64,000 nt of DNA from the NCBI GenBank assembly GCA_013298595.1, contig JAAFIG010000002.1, positions 62,001 to 126,000 on the forward strand, in the 5' to 3' direction. A program made the position numbers and the translations under genes. The stretch comes from Deinococcales bacterium (GTDB lineage: Bacteria; Deinococcota; Deinococci; Deinococcales; JAAFIG01). Within the stretch, counting starts at the first letter, position 1; each line of letters starts with the position of its first letter. This document shows positions 35,407-42,639 of this stretch, piece by piece. The notes below the pieces were generated by a model. The model saw nothing but the letters and a program-made list of their open reading frames with translations. It had not been told where the DNA came from and did no database searches.

Positions 35407-35953
35407 TCCTTCCTCTCCTCATGCTCAACGATTGCTAGACCAACCTTACCGAATCCACTACATGCTCGAGCATATTAATACAAGTAGAACGCGAATATTA
35501 TGGCGTTTAAGCGAAGATCGATTGCTAGTTAGGCATATTAACCCTCTTGACTGGACTGAACTTGATAAAACGCATCCAAGCCTTGGAGATAGAAGTCATA
35601 CACAGGTGAACTTAGATTTGCCTTTGGGAACAATTCACCTGTTCAACTTGTTCGCGTTTATTTGTAAGCCAGATGACAACGGAAAATGGAAAGTACAACA
35701 ACCCAAACAGTATATTGATTGGCTTATTAAGCGTTCCAAACACATTGGTTTTGAATTACGTGAGATCCAAATCAACAAAGCCCCTGATCACTTTGTCCGA
35801 ATGAACAGCGCTCAAATTAGAGCGCAGCCAATGAAGGTATCTGGAATTTTACAAATTACAGATACAACTGCCTTAATACATAGTTTGGAAAGTGGAATAG
35901 GAAGGATGCGTGCTTATGGTTGTGGAATGTTAATATTGCAACCAATTGGATAA
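35381..35953 (+). CDS. cas6e: Cas6e crRNA-processing endonuclease
   Basis: 190 residues. AGGAGG lies 9 bases before the ATG, inside the end of tniQ, so the two are one operon. The N-terminal PYRIHYML places a His at residue 26, where Cas6e/Cse3 of Thermus has its catalytic His. A central KQYIDWLIKRSKHIGFEL segment and the C-terminal glycine-rich loop SGIGRMRAYGCGMLIL are standard Cas6e features. It would cut the repeat hairpin of the array that starts 46 bases downstream and stay bound as a Cascade subunit. Confidence 0.93.
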   Translation: MYQTLIHFNPSSPHAQRLLDQPYRIHYMLEHINTSRTRILWRLSEDRLLVRHINPLDWTELDKTHPSLGDRSHTQVNLDLPLGTIHLFNLFAFICKPDDNGKWKVQQPKQYIDWLIKRSKHIGFELREIQINKAPDHFVRMNSAQIRAQPMKVSGILQITDTTALIHSLESGIGRMRAYGCGMLILQPIG

Positions 35954-35973
35954 ATACTTAGAAACTTTATAAT
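35946..35973 (+). promoter_or_regulatory. CRISPR leader promoter
   Basis: TTGGAT (35946-35951) and a perfect TATAAT (35968-35973) are 16 bases apart. Transcription would start near 35980, about 20 bases before the first repeat. The -35 overlaps the cas6e stop. Confidence 0.6.
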
Positions 35974-35998
35974 AGTGAAGTTTTGTCTGTTTCAAGCC

Positions 35999-36380
35999 GT
36001 TCTGCCCTCACGTGTAGGGGTCATCCGTAATTGCTGTAGTTGAAGTAAGAATTCTTGTAGTTCTTTCCTTACGTGTAGGGGTCATCCGCGAAACAGCTCT
36101 ACAAAAACCATTGTTCCGCGTTCTTCTCTCACGCGTAGGGGTCATTCGGCGACGAACAGGTTTGATTTTCCAGATTCTTGAGTTCTTCCTTCATGTGTAG
36201 GGGTCATCCAATGTGAATAGAGTCATTGCACATATGTTACCGCGTTCTTCCCTCATGTATAGGGATCATCCGAAAGGAGTTGTGGAACGCCAAACCTCTT
36301 TCGGTGTTCTTCCCTCACGCGTATGGGTTATTCGGCTGCATCTAGCATCGTGTATTTCTCTCACGTATAGGGATCATCCA
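35999..36380 (+). CRISPR. Type I-E CRISPR array, seven degenerate 29-bp repeats
   Basis: Repeats at 35999-36027, 36060-36088, 36120-36148, 36182-36210, 36244-36272, 36306-36334 and 36352-36380. Consensus GTTCTTCCCTCACGTG then TAGGGGTCATCCG, with a CCCT/AGGG stem as in type I-E repeats. Spacers are 32, 31, 33, 33, 33 and 17 bases. No two repeats are identical; most changes are transitions. A very weak eighth repeat may lie at 36409-36437. The orientation matches the cas genes. The array lies between cas6e and cas8e, an unusual place. None of the spacers was seen elsewhere in the window by eye. Confidence 0.92.
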
Positions 36381-36453
36381 GCACAAACACGAGTTCAAGT
36401 TTCATTGGGTACTTTTCTTTTCGTGAGAATCACTCTCTTCTAAGGTCTACAAC

Positions 36454-37638
36454 ATGAATCTACTATTTGATGCTTGGATTCCAACAACAAATTCACTTCA
36501 ATCCCTTGTTTCAGTTCTTGAGAATGCAAATTCTTTGCAGCTTTTTTCTCGAGGAACTCAATTTGCTTCTATTTTGCGGTTGCTGCTGGCGATTTGTTAT
36601 CAAAGTGGTGAAACCAGTCAAACATTAATACGAAATGGCATTAGTAATAAAACATTTAAGCATCTCGAGCAGTACAAAAACGCTTTTGATCTTCATCATG
36701 GTTTTTTGACTTGCCCAGACCTTGATGCCGATTTGAGCACCATGGCAAAATTGATTCCGTTGTTACCTTCGGGCAATACCATCGTTTTTTTTAATCATGC
36801 TCGAGATGATCAATTTCCCATTGTTTCTAGCGACGAACTAGCTCGTTATGTCCTTGATTATCATGCTTTTGCTGCCGCAGGAGGTCAAAGTGTAACTGGT
36901 TATCGTGGGCTTAGCCCTTGTGTTGATGTGGTTCTTGGGATAGCAATTGGAGAAACTCTACTCGAGACACTCGCCCTTAATTTAGTACCTGATTCGCGTC
37001 TGCAAAGCGCAAGCTGGACACTTTCTCGAGTCACTAAACAAGATTTTCAAGATAATAGACGGCAGACAGCTGGAAGTCTCGCAGGGCAGTATTCATGGCT
37101 TGGGCAAGCAGTTCGGTTATTTGAGCATGGTGTTGGTACAGCCAAAGGCTTTAAATTACGCTTTGACTCTGACCCGATGATGAGCAAAAAGATTGATCGA
37201 AATGGTCAACTAATAAGCTTTGTGCGTCCAGAGTCATTTGAGCCTATTCTTTTAGCTGCTCGACTGATGGGTTTGCAGTCTATTTGTGCAGCAACTTTTT
37301 CACATGCACAAAGTTTGGATATTCCTTTCCAGTGGCGAGTCATTTCGCAAGTCAGTTCTCCAACCCACAAAGTCAAAGTGCTTGAAACGATTGATTCGGT
37401 GTATTCACCACAAACCCTAGACCTTCAAACATTAGCTCGAGTTCTTGCCATTCGAGGCGAATTGGTAAAACACCAGTCTGAATTTGTGGCTCGAGCTTTT
37501 GTGTCTACTTTTGAGGATTTTTTAAGACTTAACCAAACTATTGAACTTGATTCGTTTGTAGAACAATACCCTTTTCAAACGGATAATAAATTACTGGGGA
37601 TACTTCGCAAATTAACTCGGAAGGCAATAGGTGAATAA
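36454..37638 (+). CDS. cas8e: Compact Cas8e (Cse1) Cascade large subunit
   Basis: 394 residues; usual Cas8e proteins are near 500. The opening LLFDAWIPT is the family signature. LPSGNTIVFFNHARDDQFPI, ELARYVLDYHAFAAAGGQSVTG and GETLLETLALNLVP match the conserved core. The C-terminal helical bundle (from about 270) is short. In type I-E the protein recognises the PAM, and its C-terminal bundle contacts Cse2; no cse2 gene follows, so cas8e may be adapted to its absence. Cas7e begins 3 bases after the stop. In a transposition complex it would find the PAM but not recruit Cas3, for which there is no gene. Confidence 0.86.
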   Translation: MNLLFDAWIPTTNSLQSLVSVLENANSLQLFSRGTQFASILRLLLAICYQSGETSQTLIRNGISNKTFKHLEQYKNAFDLHHGFLTCPDLDADLSTMAKLIPLLPSGNTIVFFNHARDDQFPIVSSDELARYVLDYHAFAAAGGQSVTGYRGLSPCVDVVLGIAIGETLLETLALNLVPDSRLQSASWTLSRVTKQDFQDNRRQTAGSLAGQYSWLGQAVRLFEHGVGTAKGFKLRFDSDPMMSKKIDRNGQLISFVRPESFEPILLAARLMGLQSICAATFSHAQSLDIPFQWRVISQVSSPTHKVKVLETIDSVYSPQTLDLQTLARVLAIRGELVKHQSEFVARAFVSTFEDFLRLNQTIELDSFVEQYPFQTDNKLLGILRKLTRKAIGE

Positions 37639-37641
37639 TTT

Positions 37642-38865
37642 ATGCTCATTGAAATCCACTGTATTCAATCGGTCCCTATATCTCACTTGAATTCTGATAG
37701 AAATGGTCAACCCAAGACAGTCATGTACGGCGGTGTTCTTCGTGCCCGAATCTCGAGTCAAGCTCAAAAACGCAGTTTAAGGCTCTTTATTCATGAGCAT
37801 GGGCTTTTAGATGTGCTGGATTTCGCGTATCGAACAAGGCGTTTTACGCAACTGGCTGCTGAAAAACTTGAAAAATTAGGTATACAGCAAACAGAAGCCC
37901 TAAATTTGGCAGTTCGTTCGATGGCTGCCCTCAAGCTTGGGCATAAAGAAAAAGCTAATGAGGATGACCCTGTACTGAACGAATTCTTGATCTTTTTTTC
38001 AGAGTCAGAATTACAAGCGTTTGCCAATACAATTTATGAGCATCAGTCTGTAATCTCGAGAATCAACATGGATGTCCATAAAGAACTCGATGCTATAGAC
38101 GCAGTTGAAGGCGAGAAGAAAAAACAAAAATCCAGTAAGTTGACCAAGGCTGAAATCAAATCGGCAATCAAAAAAGAATTCCCACTTGAGGTGATTAAAG
38201 CCCTACAAAACCCCTTTATTGAAACTCGTTCTCTTGAAATGAATTTATTGGGGCGGCAACTCACCAACTTTCCTGATGGTACAGTAGATGGGCAAGTTCA
38301 AGTCGCCCATGCTTTTTCCGTGGATGAAAGTCGTACCACACAAGACTTCTTTACTGCTGTTGATGATTATGCCTTTAAGGGCATGACAAAAGTAGGTATG
38401 CTTGAAGAGATTGGCTTCAATGCACCAACACTATATCGTGTGGCTGCGGTTAACGTCTCTCAGCTTGCTGAAGCTTCTGGCGATCTTGCCGCTGCCAAAC
38501 GCGGGGCTGCCGCTTTTTTAGAGGCATTTGTGTCCACATTAGCGCACGGTGGGCAAAACTCTTTTCTCAGCCTTACTGTTCCGAGTTTTGTATTGATCCA
38601 AATCGTTGATAAAGGTCATGCTTTATCGTATGCCCCAGCGTTTCTTAAACCTGTCCAAAGCAGCAAAGAGTTCAGCACTGCTGAGGCTGCTATTGTGCAG
38701 TTATCCCGATACATTGAATACCAAGAGGCTGCTTTTCCTCGATTTAAGCGTTCACACAAAGTATTTTTTAGTCAAACAGATCAAGATTTCAAAGGTGCTA
38801 AACGAGTCATCGGAATTGACCAAGCAATCAAATTTATTCTAGGCAAAATCGGGGATGAAAAGTGA
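37642..38865 (+). CDS. cas7e: Cas7e (Cse4/CasC) Cascade backbone
   Basis: 407 residues, a little longer than usual. The N-terminus MLIEIHCIQSVPISHLNSDR, then TVMYGGVLRARISSQAQKRSLR, is diagnostic of type I-E Cas7. A lysine-rich insert EGEKKKQKSSKLTKAEIKSA lies near residues 153-175. VAHAFSVDESRTTQDFFTAVDDY and LAHGGQNSFLSLTVPSFVLI are also conserved. Several copies form the backbone along the crRNA. In other CRISPR-associated transposons TniQ docks on the Cas6/Cas7 end of the complex. The stop overlaps the cas5e GTG start. Confidence 0.96.
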   Translation: MLIEIHCIQSVPISHLNSDRNGQPKTVMYGGVLRARISSQAQKRSLRLFIHEHGLLDVLDFAYRTRRFTQLAAEKLEKLGIQQTEALNLAVRSMAALKLGHKEKANEDDPVLNEFLIFFSESELQAFANTIYEHQSVISRINMDVHKELDAIDAVEGEKKKQKSSKLTKAEIKSAIKKEFPLEVIKALQNPFIETRSLEMNLLGRQLTNFPDGTVDGQVQVAHAFSVDESRTTQDFFTAVDDYAFKGMTKVGMLEEIGFNAPTLYRVAAVNVSQLAEASGDLAAAKRGAAAFLEAFVSTLAHGGQNSFLSLTVPSFVLIQIVDKGHALSYAPAFLKPVQSSKEFSTAEAAIVQLSRYIEYQEAAFPRFKRSHKVFFSQTDQDFKGAKRVIGIDQAIKFILGKIGDEK

Positions 38866-39353
38866 AACAGGTTCGTCTTTGTTTGGAAGGTCTACTGCAA
38901 GCATGGGGCGTGGATAATGCGCTTCAGCGTCGCCGTACTCATAACCAACCGCAACGACGAACCGTTTTTGGATTGATTCGGGCTGCAAAAGGACTCAAAC
39001 GACATGAATCTTGGGAAGCTCTCGAGACACTTGATTTCAAGTGTGAAATCCATAAAGCTGGGTATCGAATGTGGGATTTTGCTTCTATGTCTAATATTAT
39101 TCGTGCCAATGGTGAAGGCATTCAAGACCAAGCTATTCAAGAAAAAGAGTATCTGGTTGATGCAGCATTCATAGTCACCCTAACAGGCAAAGATCAACTC
39201 ATTGATGAAGTCATTGCCGCTCTCGAGGATCCTGTTTTCCTTTTAGGGCTTGGAAGGCGCGATTGTATGCCAACACAACCAATTTTGTCGAATTATGATG
39301 TTGAGATTGATTTAGTCAAAATGTCAAAGAAAGCCAAAACGTACACCATATAG
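38862..39353 (+). CDS. cas5e: Short Cas5e Cascade subunit
   Basis: 163 residues from a GTG overlapping the cas7e stop (GTGA). LCLEGLLQAWGVD is the Cas5 N-terminal motif; RTVFGLIRAAKGLKR and EYLVDAAFIVTLTG and DPVFLLGLGRRDCMPTQPI match Cas5e. Typical Cas5e proteins have about 220-240 residues; here the C-terminal 60-odd are missing after the GLGRRDC segment. It would hold the 5' handle of the crRNA. It is the last cas gene of the operon; no cas1, cas2 or cas3 follows. Confidence 0.93.
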   Translation: MKQVRLCLEGLLQAWGVDNALQRRRTHNQPQRRTVFGLIRAAKGLKRHESWEALETLDFKCEIHKAGYRMWDFASMSNIIRANGEGIQDQAIQEKEYLVDAAFIVTLTGKDQLIDEVIAALEDPVFLLGLGRRDCMPTQPILSNYDVEIDLVKMSKKAKTYTI

Positions 39354-39655
39354 TGTAAAACTCAAACTATCTAGATCACACACTAGTGCCAATAAAGTCT
39401 TGATAGACCTAAATGCCGCTCAAAAGCCAGTATCCAAGTAGTCTGAGATAAGCCTGTTTTTAGAGGAAGATGAACTTCAGTCTGAAAGACCAAGAAAACG
39501 TAAACGAGCAAATTGAACAGGAAATTTTCTACGAGAAGTTGAAGTTTTCCTTAACCCCAAGACACACCTTATGAGTTAAGTAGGGGACTACAACCAAATG
39601 TTTGATGAGGAAGTTTATTCGCAGAATTGCTTTTGAGAATTAGAGCACTTAAAAT
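39354..39655. other. Non-coding gap after cas5e
   Basis: 302 bases with no CTCGAG, unlike most of the window. A 34-codon frame (ATG 39470 to TGA 39574, with GAGGAAG just before it) is the only candidate gene and is not convincing. No terminator hairpin, tRNA or transposon end is recognised. Confidence 0.5.
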
Positions 39656-39946
39656 CTAACCACTACTGCTTTTTCGAGGTCGTTTATTGCTTGGGAATGG
39701 CATTACCAGTTCTTTTGCACTTGGCAAAGCTAATAGCTTTGCAATTGGTATCTGGAGCTGAGTGGATACTTGCATGATTGTCTCGAGGGAGGGATTGGTG
39801 CGTTTGGCATTTTCAGACTCAAGTATTTGGTATGTTCGCAAGGGTAAACCAATCAATTCGGATGCTTCTTCTTGGGATAAGCCTTTTTTTAACCGAGCTT
39901 TACGAATTCGGAGTCGAAAAGCTCGGAGGAAAGCAGCGTCAAACAC
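39656..39946 (-). CDS. Xre-family HTH regulator
   Basis: 96 residues from a GTG at 39946. The helix-turn-helix is plain: LKKGLSQEEASELIGLPLRTYQILESENAKRTNPSLETIMQV, with LQIPIAKLLAL closing the domain and a basic tail KRPRKSSSG. No strong ribosome site precedes it. It is divergent from the operon at 40188 and convergent with cas5e. Xre regulators control guide and tniQ expression in type I-F3 CRISPR-associated transposons, so a similar job is possible here; no operator was identified. Confidence 0.8.
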   Translation of the reverse strand: MFDAAFLRAFRLRIRKARLKKGLSQEEASELIGLPLRTYQILESENAKRTNPSLETIMQVSTQLQIPIAKLLALPSAKELVMPFPSNKRPRKSSSG

Positions 39947-40187
39947 AATGCTATGCTGCTCATTTTTATGGTATTTTGTAACGATTCAAATTATGTCATA
40001 AAATAATCTGAGTTAAAATCTTGATTTGTCCCCAAGCACACAAATATGTTACAGTCCTTAAACCAAGCCAAACACATCACCCAGATGTACAGGCAAAAGC
40101 TTTCCCAAAAGGTTCGCAACAGCTTCGCCCCTTCCAACGGGCAACAACCGAAGCTGTTGTTTTTATTTTCCCAAGGAGACAAGCTCA

Positions 40188-40772
40188 ATGCCAAACACTC
40201 TCGAGACCAACAACCCCGATTATGAAGTACAAATCAACCAGCAATACCATGCTTTTCTGGTCTGTAACGTCTTCATTAACGATTCTGGACGTGGTAAACA
40301 AGTACAAATCATCATCGAAGGTAAAGCTTACAAAGCTGTTGTCAGTGTTGAAGCATTACGTGTATCACCAAATTTAACTGGTCAATGGCGAGCTACTTTG
40401 CACATTCGTTGTAAACCCGATGGCACACTAGACAAAACCATGTCCCTAAGACGAATTCGGGCATTAAGCCCACAAACTACTGATCAACCTGCTTTCTGGG
40501 CTTGTACAGGTGATGTTACCAGTATTGATGTAAAAACAGGCTTACTCAAAGTTCGTATTTATCCTGGTAGACGCAAAGCCAGTGTTTTTTCCTTATTCGT
40601 TCAAGCCAGTCCTATTGTGCTCGAGCAAATTTCCCAAGCGAAATTTGTGCATCTAACAGGAACACTCGAAAAGCATTCATTGGTTGTGCAACATTTTGAA
40701 CCTCGAGATAGTGTTGATGCTGTCTTACAGGGTTTGAATGAGATTGAATCTGACAGGAGCAGTCATAAATGA
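40188..40772 (+). CDS. Hypothetical protein, paralogue of the next gene
   Basis: 194 residues. AAGGAG precedes the ATG by 10 bases. Shared with the next protein are WRATLHI, FWACTGDV, VRIYPGRRK, FVHLTGTLE and HFEP, so the two are ancient duplicates. The pattern of short beta strands suggests an OB-fold-like or beta-barrel domain, possibly nucleic-acid-binding, but no known family is recognised. The stop overlaps the next start (ATGA). It is first in a four-gene operon. Confidence 0.75.
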   Translation: MPNTLETNNPDYEVQINQQYHAFLVCNVFINDSGRGKQVQIIIEGKAYKAVVSVEALRVSPNLTGQWRATLHIRCKPDGTLDKTMSLRRIRALSPQTTDQPAFWACTGDVTSIDVKTGLLKVRIYPGRRKASVFSLFVQASPIVLEQISQAKFVHLTGTLEKHSLVVQHFEPRDSVDAVLQGLNEIESDRSSHK

Positions 40773-41485
40773 AATCTAATACAGTAGAAACACCAGTACT
40801 TCAATCCTTAGTAACTATCCCTGTTCTCAAGCCAAAAGGTTTGAACATCGCATATCAACATCATTTCTTTGTCCAAACCAATATCACCATCAGAGACACC
40901 AGTCAAGCAACTCGAGTCTGGTTAGACCTAGACTCTGATAATGGTTCATTCCTAGCTCGAGTGCATTCTAAAGTCTTTGCACAATGGCAAAAATCACATC
41001 CAGAGCAAAGCTCGGTCAATCTTTCTGGTGTATGGCGAGCCACTTTGTATGGTCAAACAATGCCAAATCAGTCCCTCAAGTCCTTACAGATAATTCGATT
41101 AACTCCTCTCGAGAATGCCATTGATCTGAATGGACAAAGTACCTTCTGGAGTGCAGCAGGTAAAGTCCTACGCTTAGACCGAGCTGAACGCATTGTAATC
41201 ATTCGGGTGTACCCAAGAACCAAAGGGTTTGAACCATTTGTGATCAGTGCTAAAACCACCCTCGAGTTACTGAACCTAGTTCAAGATGCCTGGTATGTGC
41301 ATATGACAGGTGTAGTTGAACAAGGGTACTTAATTGCTCAGAACCTCGAGCCAATGCGTTTAGATATTCCAAGCGTGTGGAAAGACTGGATTCCACCAAG
41401 TAAACGCAAAGTCATACTCGAGAATACCTTAAACAGTGAATCCAGTGACTCTTCATTGGATGCTGGTACAAATCTTGGATTTTAA
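40769..41485 (+). CDS. Hypothetical protein, paralogue of the previous gene
   Basis: 238 residues, coupled to the previous gene by ATGA. Conserved blocks against its neighbour: WRATLYG, FWSAAGKV, IRVYPRTK, VHMTGVVE and NLEP. The N-terminal 35 and the C-terminal 45 residues are extra, the latter acidic/serine-rich. No signal peptide, catalytic motif or known family. The retained pair suggests a heteromer. Confidence 0.75.
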   Translation: MKSNTVETPVLQSLVTIPVLKPKGLNIAYQHHFFVQTNITIRDTSQATRVWLDLDSDNGSFLARVHSKVFAQWQKSHPEQSSVNLSGVWRATLYGQTMPNQSLKSLQIIRLTPLENAIDLNGQSTFWSAAGKVLRLDRAERIVIIRVYPRTKGFEPFVISAKTTLELLNLVQDAWYVHMTGVVEQGYLIAQNLEPMRLDIPSVWKDWIPPSKRKVILENTLNSESSDSSLDAGTNLGF

Positions 41486-41496
41486 GGGGTATGAGA

Positions 41497-41967
41497 ATGA
41501 AACAAGCCTTAGTTTATCTTCAAGTCTTACAAAGTATCTTTGTTGTGGTTAATCGAATAAATACTCGAGCTAATGCAGTAATGAACGTAGTGCACGTGGC
41601 ATGGGAATTTTACTTAGCTATGCCAACACAAGATTTAGCGTTAGACGTGATTCATTTAGTGACGGTGCAAACAAGGAATTATCGACAGGTGACCTATGGT
41701 ATTTCAGTGCAAGAAATGAATCTAAATGTAGTAGAAAAACACTCAGTCGAATTTGCAAGGGATCTCGAAGAAGCGCTACTGACTTGTGTAACTCTTTTTG
41801 AATCTGACCAAGCTACTTCTGGTTTACGGCAAGTTAAAAGAAAGATCAAAATGAGTTTCGTGCTTAATGAACAATGCCAATGGACTTTTAAGCACGCTTC
41901 TCAGCAAAGTAAAAGTGATTTATTACAAATTCTTGAATTTAGCATCAACCCCAAGGTTATCAAATGA
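41497..41967 (+). CDS. Hypothetical protein
   Basis: 156 residues from the ATG at 41497, 7 bases after AAGGGG; the ATG at 41491 is too close to it. The N-terminal half is hydrophobic/helical (LVYLQVLQSIFVVVNRI, NVVHVAWEFYLA) without clear membrane segments; the C-terminal half is mixed. No family recognised. It lies 11 bases after the upstream gene and overlaps the next by 4. Confidence 0.65.
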   Translation: MKQALVYLQVLQSIFVVVNRINTRANAVMNVVHVAWEFYLAMPTQDLALDVIHLVTVQTRNYRQVTYGISVQEMNLNVVEKHSVEFARDLEEALLTCVTLFESDQATSGLRQVKRKIKMSFVLNEQCQWTFKHASQQSKSDLLQILEFSINPKVIK

Positions 41968-42296
41968 TGCGTGGTAAACCTGCTTACACATCGGAATTCA
42001 AACTCCGTATGGTTAAAGAAGTACTCGAGCAAGGTAAAAGACCCAGTGCCGTAGCTCGAGAACATAAGATTCTGGCTTCCACATTGTTTTCTTGGCGGGC
42101 TTTGTATGAACGGTTCGGTGAAGCTGCGTTTACAATGGTTGAGCAAAGCAGTTTACTTGAGGTGGAGAACATCAATTTGCAAAAGCAACTCGAGCGATTA
42201 AAATCTCAGGAGATCGTTTTTGAGCGGTTACTGGGCAAAATGACGCTCGAGAATCATCGGTTGCGAGAACAATTAAGTCTGCGCCTATCTGTGTAA
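41964..42296 (+). CDS. OrfA-like HTH protein (IS3-type transposase subunit) without OrfB
   Basis: 110 residues. RGKPAYTSEFKLRMVKEVLEQGKRPSAVAREHKILASTLFSWRALYERFG is the HTH of IS3-family OrfA / transposase-8 proteins, followed by a leucine-zipper-like coiled coil (VENINLQKQLERLKSQEIVFERLLGKMTLENHRLREQL). No integrase-core OrfB follows, and no IS3 terminal repeats were found. It is translationally coupled to the upstream gene, so it looks like a domesticated DNA-binding protein, not a live insertion sequence. Confidence 0.75.
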   Translation: MMRGKPAYTSEFKLRMVKEVLEQGKRPSAVAREHKILASTLFSWRALYERFGEAAFTMVEQSSLLEVENINLQKQLERLKSQEIVFERLLGKMTLENHRLREQLSLRLSV

Positions 42297-42639
42297 CAGT
42301 ACAAATACCACAGCTCCAAAAGATAGCAATTGTTACTTTAGTAACAGTAAATAGGAGGAAGTTATAACATTTGGGTGAATTAGGAGACTACGTCAAATAC
42401 AGTATTTAGGCAACTCTTACATAATTTGATTCAAATCACTCTTATATGCAATGATTTGTGATGAATATACATTGTGTTTAACGTAGATGGCAGTTACAGA
42501 TTAAATGATTTTCTATAATGTTATAGAAAATCATTTGATCTGCAACTAAATCACTGTATATAAGAGTGACTTGAGAGTAAATCAAGCTACTTGAGAGTAA
42601 AACAAAGTTAAAACTACCATTTCCTTTGCCATCAATCTC
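42297..42639. other. Convergent intergenic gap rich in repeats
   Basis: 343 bases between convergent genes. ACTCTTACAT (42413) and ACTCTTATAT (42438) form a loose direct repeat; TCACTCTTATAT (42436-42447) is inverted at 42558-42569; CTTGAGAGTAA recurs 20 bases apart at 42570 and 42590. A long palindrome lies at 42493-42546. Spacing of about 20 bases between direct repeats is what transposase-binding sites at a Tn7-like end would look like, but no terminal TGT/ACA boundary or partner end was identified. Confidence 0.45.
42493..42546. repeat. Long AT-rich palindrome
   Basis: AAATGATTTTCTATA (42503-42517) is the exact reverse complement of 42522-42536, loop of four. The pairing extends outward to 42493/42546 with two imperfect positions. 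It sits between convergent genes, so it could end transcription from both sides. Confidence 0.7.

Noticed and set aside
35999-36380. Self-targeting spacers pointing to a homing site in this window
   Set aside because: None of the six spacers was found elsewhere in the window by eye; a proper search of the genome was not possible.
39470-39574. 34-codon gene after cas5e (possible anti-CRISPR or cargo)
   Set aside because: Has a fair ribosome site but is too short, isolated and without recognisable features to support as a gene.
41964-42296. Complete IS3-family insertion sequence
   Set aside because: Only the OrfA-like half is present; no integrase core, no terminal inverted repeats, and the gene is coupled to an upstream non-transposase gene.
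30324-42296. Hidden cas1, cas2, cas3 or cse2 genes
   Set aside because: All gaps were read on both strands; none is long enough or shows HD-helicase, integrase or four-helix-bundle motifs.
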